From a bacterium (GTDB taxonomy: Bacteria > Zhuqueibacterota > Zhuqueibacteria > Zhuqueibacterales > Zhuqueibacteraceae), in assembly GCA_023150945.1 (NCBI GenBank), contig JAKLJX010000013.1, positions 62,001 through 126,000 of the forward strand: a stretch of 64,000 nucleotides of DNA, written 5' to 3'. Positions 27,430 to 35,221 of the stretch are shown here, piece after piece. A program made the position numbers and the translations under genes. Position 1 is the stretch's first letter. Every line of letters starts with the position of its first letter. Below the pieces are notes generated by a model. It had not been told where the DNA came from. It saw nothing but the letters and a program-made list of their open reading frames with translations, and did no database searches.

Positions 27430-27978
27430 CTAAATCTTGTCTTCCAAAATCTCCCGGCGCGGTTGGGGAATGACGACTTTGCTCACCAACAGTCCTTTGT
27501 TGCGAATGTAGTTGGCGCCGGCCTCCACCGCCGCGGTCACGGCCGCGACCTCGCCGGTGAGGGTGACGTAGCCCTTGCCGCCAATCGCCATGGCGAGATG
27601 AATTTGCATTAATTGCACGTTGGCCGCCTTGACTGCGGCATCGGCCGCTTCGATCACCGAAGCCACCGAAAATGTTTCGATGATGCCCAGCGCGCCGGTC
27701 GCGGTGATGAGACGGGTGCCACTGATCGCGGGAAAAACTTCCGGATGCACATTGGAGATGAGCAGGCTGTCCACCACGGTTTCGCCGCCGCGATCCAGGC
27801 CCACCTGCATGCTTTCGTGCACCGCGGCGGTATCGCCCGCCACCATCACCATGAACTTGCCCGGACAAATGCTGCGATTGAACACGATCTGCACGCCGGC
27901 GGTTTTCAGCAGCGCATCCGCAACTTCATAGCCGCGGGCGATGGAGGTCAATTCTATCAGGCCGATGGCGTTTTCCAT
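27430..27978 (-). CDS. pduT: PduT-like Fe-S bacterial microcompartment shell protein (BMC-T)
   Basis: 182 residues, close to the 184 of Salmonella PduT. ATG 27978 with AAAGGAG upstream; that ribosome site overlaps the stop of the pduS-like gene, leaving a one-base gap, so the two are translated together. Two tandem BMC domains: 1-90 (AIGLIELTSIARGYEVADALLK) and 95-180 (ALGIIETFSVASVIEAADAAVK). The motif SICPGKF keeps the Cys (near residue 38) that in PduT trimers jointly binds one [4Fe-4S] cluster at the central pore. The family conducts electrons across or within the shell. No BMC-H or BMC-P gene is in the window, so a shell cannot be built from this locus alone; assignment to family is firm, role here is inferred. 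Confidence 0.92.
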   Translation of the reverse strand: MENAIGLIELTSIARGYEVADALLKTAGVQIVFNRSICPGKFMVMVAGDTAAVHESMQVGLDRGGETVVDSLLISNVHPEVFPAISGTRLITATGALGIIETFSVASVIEAADAAVKAANVQLMQIHLAMAIGGKGYVTLTGEVAAVTAAVEAGANYIRNKGLLVSKVVIPQPRREILEDKI

Positions 27979-27979
27979 G

Positions 27980-29305
27980 CTACTCCTTTGCGATAACGAT
28001 GACTTGATCGACCGACACCACCCGGCCGGTGAGGCTGGCGTGCACCGGCACGCTCAGGCGGTCAGCTTCGGGCTGCGCGAGCAGATCACCCATCTCCACG
28101 CGATCGCCGGGCCGCACGCGCGGCTGCGGCGCGGTGCCGGTGGGCGGTTGCAGGGGAATGGCCACCTGCGCCGGCGAGATGGTCTCCTCGAACAGGGGCG
28201 CTTCCTGCGTGAATTTGTACAAGCCCAATCGTTGCATCAGCCGTTGCGTGGGCACCGAGCGGTAGGCCTTGAGCGGGTGCACCTCTTTGGTGAGCTTTTG
28301 CAGTTGTTCCGGCGGCAGCCAGCGGTTGCTCGCTTTGAGATCACGCTTGGTCACCACACACACGTTGCGCGGATCCAGCTCTTCCGGGCAGGCCCACAGC
28401 GTGCAGATGTTGCATTCACAACAAGCCTGCGCCCACAGGCAGAGCGTCTCGCTCAGCGGGCCGGTGGTCAGCAGCGAACGCATCACCAAATGCGGCTGAA
28501 TCGGATAGCCGAGCAGATAGCGCGGACACATCTCGGTGCACAGGCTGCATTGATCACAGGCCGATTTGCCGATGCGCTTGAAGGCGCGTTCGGATTGGGA
28601 TTTTCTCTCCGCCAGCCGGGTTTCGCGGCCCAGCACGATGAGGCCGCTGGTCACGGCCGTCACCGGCGTGCTGAGATCGGTGACCACTTTGCCCATCAAC
28701 GGGCCGCCATCCAACAGAACAAAATCAGCGATGGTGGCGCCGCCGGCCACCGCCAGCACCTCGCCGTAGCTCATGCCCACCGGAAACCAGGCGGTGAGCG
28801 GCTGCTTGACGTGGCCATGAATCGTCAGGAGTGAATGCGTGACGGCGTGGCCTTGCGCCGCGCGATAAACGTTGAACAAGGTCTCCACGTTTTGCACGAC
28901 CACCCCGACGTGCACCGGCAGGCCGCCGGCGGGAATGCGGCGGCCGGTGCTGTGAAACACGACTTCGAATTCATCGCCGGCCGGATAAACGTCTTCCATT
29001 TCGAAGATCGACATATCCGGTTCGAGATGGGGAGTGAGGGCCTGAATCGATTTGCGGTTCTTGTGCTTGACCGCGACTATGCCGCGTTGCGCGCCGACGT
29101 GCTGCATCACCAGCCGCAGCCCCGCCACCATCTCGCCGGCGTAATGCTCCATCAGCGCCTTGTCTTTGTAGAGCAGCGGCTCGCATTCCGCGCCGTTGGC
29201 GATGACCGTATCGGCGCGCGTGTCGATTTTTTTGTAGGTGGGAAAACCGGCGCCGCCCGCGCCCACGACGCCGGCATTGCGCACCAGCTCAACCAGGTTT
29301 TTCAT
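27980..29305 (-). CDS. pduS: PduS/RnfC-like NADH-linked flavo-iron-sulfur protein
   Basis: 441 residues (PduS is about 450). N-terminal RnfC/Nqo1-like nucleotide and FMN region begins with VVGAGGAGFPTYKK, and a SLBB-like segment follows (HGHVKQPL, MSYGEVL). Two ferredoxin-type clusters are marked by CDQCSLCTEMCP and CCECNICTLWACP (about residues 250-310). The C-terminus is a barrel-sandwich hybrid (RVRPGDRVEMGDLLA). PduS reduces cobalamin with NADH and pairs with PduT. There is no diol dehydratase or cobalamin enzyme here, so the partner is more likely the purine oxidoreductases upstream on the same strand. Lies 18 bases after the ygeW-like gene. Confidence 0.9.
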   Translation of the reverse strand: MKNLVELVRNAGVVGAGGAGFPTYKKIDTRADTVIANGAECEPLLYKDKALMEHYAGEMVAGLRLVMQHVGAQRGIVAVKHKNRKSIQALTPHLEPDMSIFEMEDVYPAGDEFEVVFHSTGRRIPAGGLPVHVGVVVQNVETLFNVYRAAQGHAVTHSLLTIHGHVKQPLTAWFPVGMSYGEVLAVAGGATIADFVLLDGGPLMGKVVTDLSTPVTAVTSGLIVLGRETRLAERKSQSERAFKRIGKSACDQCSLCTEMCPRYLLGYPIQPHLVMRSLLTTGPLSETLCLWAQACCECNICTLWACPEELDPRNVCVVTKRDLKASNRWLPPEQLQKLTKEVHPLKAYRSVPTQRLMQRLGLYKFTQEAPLFEETISPAQVAIPLQPPTGTAPQPRVRPGDRVEMGDLLAQPEADRLSVPVHASLTGRVVSVDQVIVIAKE

Positions 29306-29323
29306 TGGCCGTCCGATTGCGGG

Positions 29324-30304
29324 TTACATGGTCAGCGCCATGATCGCTTTGGCGGTGTGCAGGCGATTCTCAGCTTCCTGATAAATCACCGACTGCGGCC
29401 CGTCGAGCACGGCATCCGTCACCTCATTGCCGCGATCGGCGGGCAGGCAGTGCATGTAGATCGCGTTGGGCTTGGCGAGCTGCATGCGGCGCTCGTCGCA
29501 AATCCAGTCGCGGTACTTTTTGGAAATTTCCAAAGCGCGCTGCGGCTCATGGAACAGCGACTCGATGCCCCAGCTTTTGGCATAGATGATGTCGGCTTGC
29601 GCGCAGGCGGCATCCATGTCATGCACGATTTCGAATTTGGTGCCGGCCGCCCGTGCGTTGGCTTGCGCTGCTGCGATTACCGGCTGCATTAAATCATACT
29701 CGGGCGGATGCGCCAGCACCACGTCCAAGCCGAAGCGCGGCATGAGCAGGCACAGGCCCTGCGGCACCGACAGCGGCTTGGCGTAGGAGGGTGCATAGGC
29801 CCATGACACCGCGATTTTTTTGCCGCGCAAGTCCTTGCCGAAAATCTCGCGCATCGTCATCAAGTCGGCGAGCGTCTGGCAGGGATGATCGACGTCGCAT
29901 TGCATGTTGATCACCGGCTTGTCCGCCCAGCGCGCGATCTCGCGCATGTAGGTGTTGCCTTCGCCGGGCACGAGATCATGGCGCACCGCGATGCCGTGGC
30001 CATAGGAAGACAGAATCAAGGCGGTGTCCTTCGCGCTTTCACCGTGGGAAATTTGTGAGCTGGAGGAATCGATGAAGTGCGCGTGGCCGCCGAGCTGGGT
30101 GATGCCGGCCTCGAAGGAATTGCGCGTGCGGGTGGACTTGTCGAAAAACAGCAGAAAGATGGTCTTGTCCGGCAGGTAGCGGTGCGGCACGCCTTTCTTG
30201 AACATGAATTTCAGCTCGGCCGCCGTCTCCAGCGCGAGTTCGAGTTCCTCGCTGCTCCAATCCTGCGTCGAGATGTAGTCTTTGCCACGCAACGATCCGA
30301 TCAT
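29324..30304 (-). CDS. ygeW: YgeW-like knotted carbamoyltransferase
   Basis: 326 residues from ATG 30304 with AGGAG upstream. Carbamoyl-phosphate motif STRTRNSFEAG, second-domain HCLPADRG, and the Pro-containing knot loop WAYAPSYAKPLSVPQG that distinguishes the knotted (AOTCase/YgeW) families from ornithine carbamoyltransferase. The block NMQCDVDHPCQTLADL also matches YgeW. E. coli YgeW is longer (about 396 residues). Proposed role in purine breakdown: phosphorolysis of a ureido intermediate to carbamoyl phosphate, giving ATP through carbamate kinase. No carbamate kinase gene is in the window. Ordinary ornithine or succinylornithine use cannot be excluded, but no arginine genes are near. Confidence 0.82.
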   Translation of the reverse strand: MIGSLRGKDYISTQDWSSEELELALETAAELKFMFKKGVPHRYLPDKTIFLLFFDKSTRTRNSFEAGITQLGGHAHFIDSSSSQISHGESAKDTALILSSYGHGIAVRHDLVPGEGNTYMREIARWADKPVINMQCDVDHPCQTLADLMTMREIFGKDLRGKKIAVSWAYAPSYAKPLSVPQGLCLLMPRFGLDVVLAHPPEYDLMQPVIAAAQANARAAGTKFEIVHDMDAACAQADIIYAKSWGIESLFHEPQRALEISKKYRDWICDERRMQLAKPNAIYMHCLPADRGNEVTDAVLDGPQSVIYQEAENRLHTAKAIMALTM

Positions 30305-30400
30305 AACTTCTCCTGAAAAGGGATGGGGTGAGTATGAAAAACGTCAATCACTCAGGGCAGACCCCTCCAGGGGTCCTGCTGAAGTCGCGAACTTTGGAGT

Positions 30401-30501
30401 GAATGCTCCGGCAACGGCTTGGCCGCAGCATCAAAATCCTCAGAGTCTTCACGACACTTGAAACTCTAGAAACCTCGGCTCAGCCGAGGGTGGAACATTT
30501 T
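30401..30501. repeat. Double-hairpin interspersed repeat, copy B
   Basis: About 101 bases between ygeY and ygeW. Hairpin 2 (CCTCGGCTCAGCCGAGG) is intact; hairpin 1 (GCAACGGCTTGGCCGCAGC) has decayed. Ends are GAATGCTCC and GGAACATTTT. A short perfect hairpin GACCCCTCCAGGGGTC (30360-30375) lies just to the left. Being inside a same-strand gene series, the repeat may be transcribed. Confidence 0.82.
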
Positions 30502-30574
30502 TGGACGGATACGACTTCAGCAAACGTGAATAGCAGGGCACGAACTTGCCAAACTCCAGCACCACTGCGCCGGC

Positions 30575-31756
30575 TCAAAAGCCGTGCGCAAATTCGGCAT
30601 AGAACGCCATGGCCTTGACGAGATGATCAATCGGTATATACTCATTGGGCGCGTGCGCCAACACTTCATTACCGGGCCCGAATCCCAGCGTCGGAATGTT
30701 GAACATGCCCATGCTGCCCACGCCGTTGGTGGAGAACGTCCACTTGTCGACTTTGGGATCGGCGTTGAACAGTGTGCGGTAGCTCTGGCGCGCCCGCGCG
30801 AGCAACGGATGTTCCTCCGGCAACACCCAAGTGGGCATGTAGGATGGCATGGGGAACACGGTCCCGGTGTAACTCGCGGCGCGGTATTCCGGCACCCACA
30901 CCTGCGCGTTGGCCTGCTGAAATGCGGGCAGATTGCGGATTTCCGCCAGGCTGCTTTCGATGGTCTCGCCGGCTGTCAGGCGCCGGTCGAGATGAATGGT
31001 GCAGGAATCGGCGACCGCACAAAGCGAGGGGGAAGTCGAGCGAATGTCGGAAATCGTGACGCTGCCCTTGCCGAGAAAATCGTCGTGGCGCAGCCGGCCG
31101 TGCAGCTCCGCGATCGCGCTGATGATGGGCGCCATGTGATAGATGGCGTTGACCCCGCGCTCCGGCGCCGAGCCGTGGCAGGACACGCCCTCGGTCTTCA
31201 CTTTGATCTCCAGCCGGCCGCGATGGCCGCGATAGACATTGAGATTGGTCGGCTCCGTCAGCAGCACCGCGTGCGGCCGAAACTTGTTTTCCTCCACCAG
31301 GTATTTCCAGCACAGCCCTTCGATATCCTCTTCCAAAATGGTGGCGATCACCCACACCGACACGTCAGCCGGGACGCCAACTTCGGCCAGAATCTTTCCG
31401 GCATAAACCGCGCTTGCCAACCCGCCTTTTTGATCACACGCGCCGCGGCCGTAGATCTTGCGGTCTTTCACCACCGGTTGAAACGCCGGCGTTTCCCACA
31501 AGTCAGGATTGCCGACGTCCACCACGTCGCAGTGGCCGTCAATCGCCAACACGCGCGGCCCGCTGCCGATGCGGCCCATGAGATTGCCGAGGCCGTCCCG
31601 GCGAATTTCATGATAGCCGAGTTTTTTCATCTCCTGCTCCAGGCGCGCAATCACCGGCTCCTCTTTGCCGCTGGTCGAGGGGATTGCCACCAGGTCGCAC
31701 AAAAAGGCGGTGATCTCACCTTCCAGTTCCTGCGCTCGCCGCAAAATGTCGCTCAC
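30575..31756 (-). CDS. ygeY: YgeY-family M20 amidohydrolase (selenium-linked)
   Basis: 393 residues; GTG start at 31756 with AAAGGAG upstream. M20-type metallopeptidase/deacylase: metal motif GHCDVVDV, Asp of GRGACDQKGG, the Glu pair in ILEEDIEG, and the dimerisation domain with SCHGSAPERGVNAIYH. Length agrees with YgeY (about 400). The family is consistently found with selenium-dependent molybdenum hydroxylases; the likely reaction is hydrolysis of an amide or ureido bond in an opened purine ring. Lies 23 bases after the PLP enzyme gene, so in one transcript with it. Confidence 0.9.
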   Translation of the reverse strand: MSDILRRAQELEGEITAFLCDLVAIPSTSGKEEPVIARLEQEMKKLGYHEIRRDGLGNLMGRIGSGPRVLAIDGHCDVVDVGNPDLWETPAFQPVVKDRKIYGRGACDQKGGLASAVYAGKILAEVGVPADVSVWVIATILEEDIEGLCWKYLVEENKFRPHAVLLTEPTNLNVYRGHRGRLEIKVKTEGVSCHGSAPERGVNAIYHMAPIISAIAELHGRLRHDDFLGKGSVTISDIRSTSPSLCAVADSCTIHLDRRLTAGETIESSLAEIRNLPAFQQANAQVWVPEYRAASYTGTVFPMPSYMPTWVLPEEHPLLARARQSYRTLFNADPKVDKWTFSTNGVGSMGMFNIPTLGFGPGNEVLAHAPNEYIPIDHLVKAMAFYAEFAHGF

Positions 31757-31779
31757 CGTGTTCTCCTTTCAAAAAGTCA

Positions 31780-33249
31780 TTATGCCTGCGGCCCGGCCAC
31801 CCGGGCATTGAATGCTTCGATGTGCCGGTCGATTTCGTCGATTTGATTTTGAATCGCCAGCCAGTAATCCGGATAATCGTACCACTGCGCCTGCAGCTCC
31901 TCGAGCCGGCGGCCTTGCTGCTCGATCCAGGTGTAGTATTTGAGATGGTGAATCCGCTTGCGCTCGAGCTGCGTCAGCTCGAGCAGGAAATCCGTGCTCA
32001 CGCCGCGCAAATGACGGTGGTAATCGGCGATGGCGTGCTCACGGGTGTAAGGACCCTCGGCCGCGCGCAATTCCTCCAGGCGGCTGGTGTAGAGATCCAT
32101 CGAATCGGTGAACACCGTGAAGATCACGTCGCGCTCAGTCAGCTCGAAATAGCGGGAGAACTTGATGGCGGCGATGAGATTGGCAATGCCGGAAATGCCG
32201 AGCAGCGGCAGTTGTTGGATGCATGCCGCAGGCACACCGCTGGCCGCCAGATAGTCCTGGCCGGCCGGTTCATTGAACAGACGGATCAGACTCATGCAGG
32301 CCTCGTCGTCAACCGCAGCGACCACGTCGGTGTTGCGCACGTTGTGAATCCACGGCACGTGCTTGTCGCCAATGCCCTCGATGCGATGACTGCCGTAGCC
32401 GTTGGCCAACAGCGTCGGGCATTGCAGCGCTTCGGCGGCGACGATTTTGGCATGGGGAAATTTTTGCTTCACATAATCGCCGCAGGCCAGCGTGCCGGCG
32501 GAACCGGTCGACGAAACGAAGCCCGCCAGCCGCTGGTTGGGCTGGTGCACGGCCGCGAAGACTTCCTCCACCGCCCGGCCGGTGACATGAAAGTGCCAGA
32601 GGTAGTTGCCGAACTCTTCGAACTGGTTGAAGATCATGATGTCGTTGCGCGTGCGCCGCAATTCCCAGCACTTGTCATAGATCTCTTTGACGTTGGATTC
32701 GGAACCAGGCGTGGCGATGACTTCGCCGGCAATGGCCTTGAGCCAGTCAAAGCGCTCGCGACTCATGCCTTCCGGCAAAATGGCAATCGACTCACAATCC
32801 AATAGCGCGGAATTGTAAGCGCCGCCGCGGCAGAAATTGCCGGTGGAGGGCCACACGGCTTTGTGGCTGGTGGGATCGAACTGGCCGGTCACCAGACGCG
32901 GCACCAGGCAGCCAAAGGTGGCGCCCACTTTGTGCGCGCCGGTGGGAAACCATTTGCCCACCAGGGCAAGAATGCGCGCCGGCACGCCGCTCAGGCGCGC
33001 GGGAATTTCGAGAAAATTCACACCGCCAAACAAGCCACCGCTATCTCGGGGTTCATTCTTCCAGGTAATGCGAAACAGGTTGAGCGGATTCACCTCCCAC
33101 AAGCCCACCCGGCGCAGTTGGCTGGAGATGGCTGCAGGAATTTTCTCCGGGTGCATGAGTTGATCAAACGTCGGAATGATGAGATGGCGCTCACGCGCGC
33201 GTCGCACGGCCTGCTGCAAGGTTGGCTCATGGATTTGCAGGTCGATCAT
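31780..33249 (-). CDS. PLP-dependent fold-type II enzyme (lyase/thiolase-like), 489 residues
   Basis: ATG 33249, overlapping the preceding stop by four bases (ATGA) with AGGAGT upstream. The tryptophan-synthase-beta-type fold is indicated by the Lys motif PTGAHKVGATFG, the phosphate-binding STGSAGTLACGDY and the terminal helices after VFTDSMDLYTSRL. It is longer than YgeX diaminopropionate ammonia-lyase (about 400 residues) and not obviously the same family; similar large PLP 'lyase/thiolase' proteins are known beside ygeY. Because YgeX cleaves 2,3-diaminopropionate in the E. coli purine cluster, this enzyme and the next gene are candidates for that step. Exact reaction unknown. Confidence 0.8.
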   Translation of the reverse strand: MIDLQIHEPTLQQAVRRARERHLIIPTFDQLMHPEKIPAAISSQLRRVGLWEVNPLNLFRITWKNEPRDSGGLFGGVNFLEIPARLSGVPARILALVGKWFPTGAHKVGATFGCLVPRLVTGQFDPTSHKAVWPSTGNFCRGGAYNSALLDCESIAILPEGMSRERFDWLKAIAGEVIATPGSESNVKEIYDKCWELRRTRNDIMIFNQFEEFGNYLWHFHVTGRAVEEVFAAVHQPNQRLAGFVSSTGSAGTLACGDYVKQKFPHAKIVAAEALQCPTLLANGYGSHRIEGIGDKHVPWIHNVRNTDVVAAVDDEACMSLIRLFNEPAGQDYLAASGVPAACIQQLPLLGISGIANLIAAIKFSRYFELTERDVIFTVFTDSMDLYTSRLEELRAAEGPYTREHAIADYHRHLRGVSTDFLLELTQLERKRIHHLKYYTWIEQQGRRLEELQAQWYDYPDYWLAIQNQIDEIDRHIEAFNARVAGPQA

Positions 33250-34502
33250 AGTGACTCCTGATGAGATGACAATTTCCGTTCGACCTCCGCCAGGCTGTTC
33301 TCGACACGCAGCGGCTGGCGGCGCACCGCCTGCATCACACCTTGAATGTCTTTGAGGCCGTTGCCGGTGACCATCACCACCGCAGTGGCATTTTCCGGCA
33401 GGCGGCCGTCGCGCGACATTTTCGTGAGGCCGGCCAGTGCCGTGGCGCCCGCAGGTTCGGCGAACACGCCGGCACGGCGCGCCAGAGTCGACATGGCGGA
33501 GAGAATTTCCTCGTCGCTCACCGCGATGAATTCACCCTGCGAGGCGCGTACCGCTGCCAGCGCTTTGATTTGATCGCGCGGCACGCCCACGGCAATGCTG
33601 TCGGCGAGGGTGTCGGGCACGATCGGCGCGGCTGCGGCAGCGCCCTGTTGCCAGGCCTGCACCAACGGCGCGCTGCCCTGCGCTTGCACGCCGATCATGC
33701 GCGGCAGCCGGTCGATCAACCGCACCGCGTGCAGGTCGGTGAAGCCTTTCCACATGCCCTGCAGAATGCAGCCGTCGCCCACGGAAACAAACACGCAATC
33801 CGGCATCTGCCAGCGCAACTGCTCGCCAATTTCCAGGGCCGCGGTTTTCTTGCCCTCGCCGAGATAGGGATTGATCGCGGTGCTGCGATTGTACCAGCCC
33901 CACTTTTCCGCGGCCTGGCAGCAGAGATCGAACGCCTCGTCGTAAGTGCCGCGCACCTGCAGCACGAGCGCGCCATAGAGCAGCAGTTGCGCCAGTTTGG
34001 CGGCCGGCGCATTTTCCGGGACAAAGATGACGGTGCGCAGTCCCGCCACTGCCGTGAATGCCGACCACGAGGAGGCGGCGTTGCCGGTGGAGGCGGCCGT
34101 GACCGTGGTGACGCCCTTCTCCAAAGCCTTGACGATGGCCACCGAGCTGGCGCGATCCTTCAACGAGGCGGTGGGATTGCGGCCGTCATCCTTGATCCAA
34201 AGCGAACGCAATCCCAACTGTTGCGCCAGCACTGTGCTGTGATAGAGCGGAGTCGCGCCGACGGCCAAAGGTTGAATGTAATGGGAATAGTTGATCGGCA
34301 GGAGTTCCTGAAAACGCCAGTGCGTGAAATCCCGATTAGCGTCAAGCGCTTCGCGCGTCAGCCTTTTGGCCACGGCGTCGTAGTCATAGCACACCTCGAG
34401 CGTGCCGTGCAGCGGGCCGCAAGCAGGACAGGTGTAGTCGATCTCTGCCGGAGAAAAGTTGCGGTTGCAGGAGACGCAGCGCAGATGAGAGAGATTGGGC
34501 AT
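33246..34502 (-). CDS. Threonine synthase-like PLP enzyme with zinc-ribbon N-terminus
   Basis: 418 residues from ATG 34502. N-terminal Cys pairs (CVSC ... CPAC) form a small zinc ribbon seen in one branch of threonine synthases. The PLP Lys is in TASLKDRAS, the phosphate loop in AASTGNAASS, and the C-terminal MVTGNGLKDI block is typical of ThrC. It could be a true threonine synthase (O-phosphohomoserine to threonine), but no other threonine genes are close and it is coupled by an ATGA overlap to the PLP enzyme within the purine gene series. I think a degradative role on a diamino acid is at least as likely. Confidence 0.8.
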   Translation of the reverse strand: MPNLSHLRCVSCNRNFSPAEIDYTCPACGPLHGTLEVCYDYDAVAKRLTREALDANRDFTHWRFQELLPINYSHYIQPLAVGATPLYHSTVLAQQLGLRSLWIKDDGRNPTASLKDRASSVAIVKALEKGVTTVTAASTGNAASSWSAFTAVAGLRTVIFVPENAPAAKLAQLLLYGALVLQVRGTYDEAFDLCCQAAEKWGWYNRSTAINPYLGEGKKTAALEIGEQLRWQMPDCVFVSVGDGCILQGMWKGFTDLHAVRLIDRLPRMIGVQAQGSAPLVQAWQQGAAAAAPIVPDTLADSIAVGVPRDQIKALAAVRASQGEFIAVSDEEILSAMSTLARRAGVFAEPAGATALAGLTKMSRDGRLPENATAVVMVTGNGLKDIQGVMQAVRRQPLRVENSLAEVERKLSSHQESL

Positions 34503-35221
34503 GAAGACTCGTGTGGTTGGTTATGGCCGCTGTTGAATAGCCGGGCGATTGCTTTCGATTCTCATTGGCCAGCTTGCGAGTGAAACCGCAAGTTGGCAGT
34601 TCAAGGCCTCGCCCGCGATTCCAGTTGCAGGCGAGTGGCCTGTTCCCTTCAAAAGCCTGACTCCAGCCGATGTCATTCTGCAAGGATTCCGTGAAGATTC
34701 GAGCACGGCGCCGGGGATTTTACAGGCTTCCTTCTGCATGACACGCGGAAGCATTTGAGGCCATAAGGTGCGCAGAGTCAGAATAGCGTTCTGAAAGATT
34801 CTTAACCACAAAGTAAATATATGAACCGCGGAGTCGCGGAGAGTGCAGAGTTTTGAAATCAAGAGAATCCTTCTCCGCGTTCTTCGCGTCTCGCGGTGAG
34901 CTTTTGAGGTGAATGACACGGCAGTGTGCCGAAATCTTCACAAGATCCTTACTGGATGACAGTGGTGGTGGATACCTCGTGAGAGACAACAGTGTACGAA
35001 TCGGGCTTATTGCTGCCCACAGGGCATCAGATTTCAGCTTGTCTGAAATATGGCGTAGTTATCTATCCGCTGGGTTGTTTCAATCCGTTGACGACTTTCT
35101 TTGTGTTACGGTTTATCAGCGTCGGGAAAATCAAGGTCACCCAGCATTAGTGCTCTGCTACCGCGATTTCGTTGTTCTGCCCACTTGTGGGGCATTGCGC
35201 CAACCGGCGAATCCATTGGCT
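34503..35221. other. Intergenic region splitting the purine cluster
   Basis: About 720 bases between the xanthine dehydrogenase stop and the threonine synthase-like start. Holds repeat Q copy 2 (34824-34897) and no supported gene. It suggests at least two transcripts, with a promoter for the downstream half here; none is obvious. Confidence 0.55.
34824..34897. repeat. Palindromic intergenic repeat, family Q, copy 2
   Basis: Arms 34824-34850 (AACCGCGGAGTCGCGGAGAGTGCAGAG) and 34873-34897 are inverted. The whole element resembles the reverse complement of 376-452, including the preceding ATATG and a nearby ACACAAAG/CCACAAAG box. Confidence 0.7.

Noticed and set aside
27980-29305. Reading the pduS-like gene as rnfC of an Rnf complex
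   Set aside because: No rnfA, B, D, E or G genes are near, while it is joined to a pduT-like shell gene and has PduS length.
30584-31846. 420-codon plus-strand frame
   Set aside because: Antisense to ygeY, which has all M20 motifs.
33342-34583. 413-codon plus-strand frame
   Set aside because: Antisense to the threonine synthase-like gene; composition typical of reverse-frame translation.
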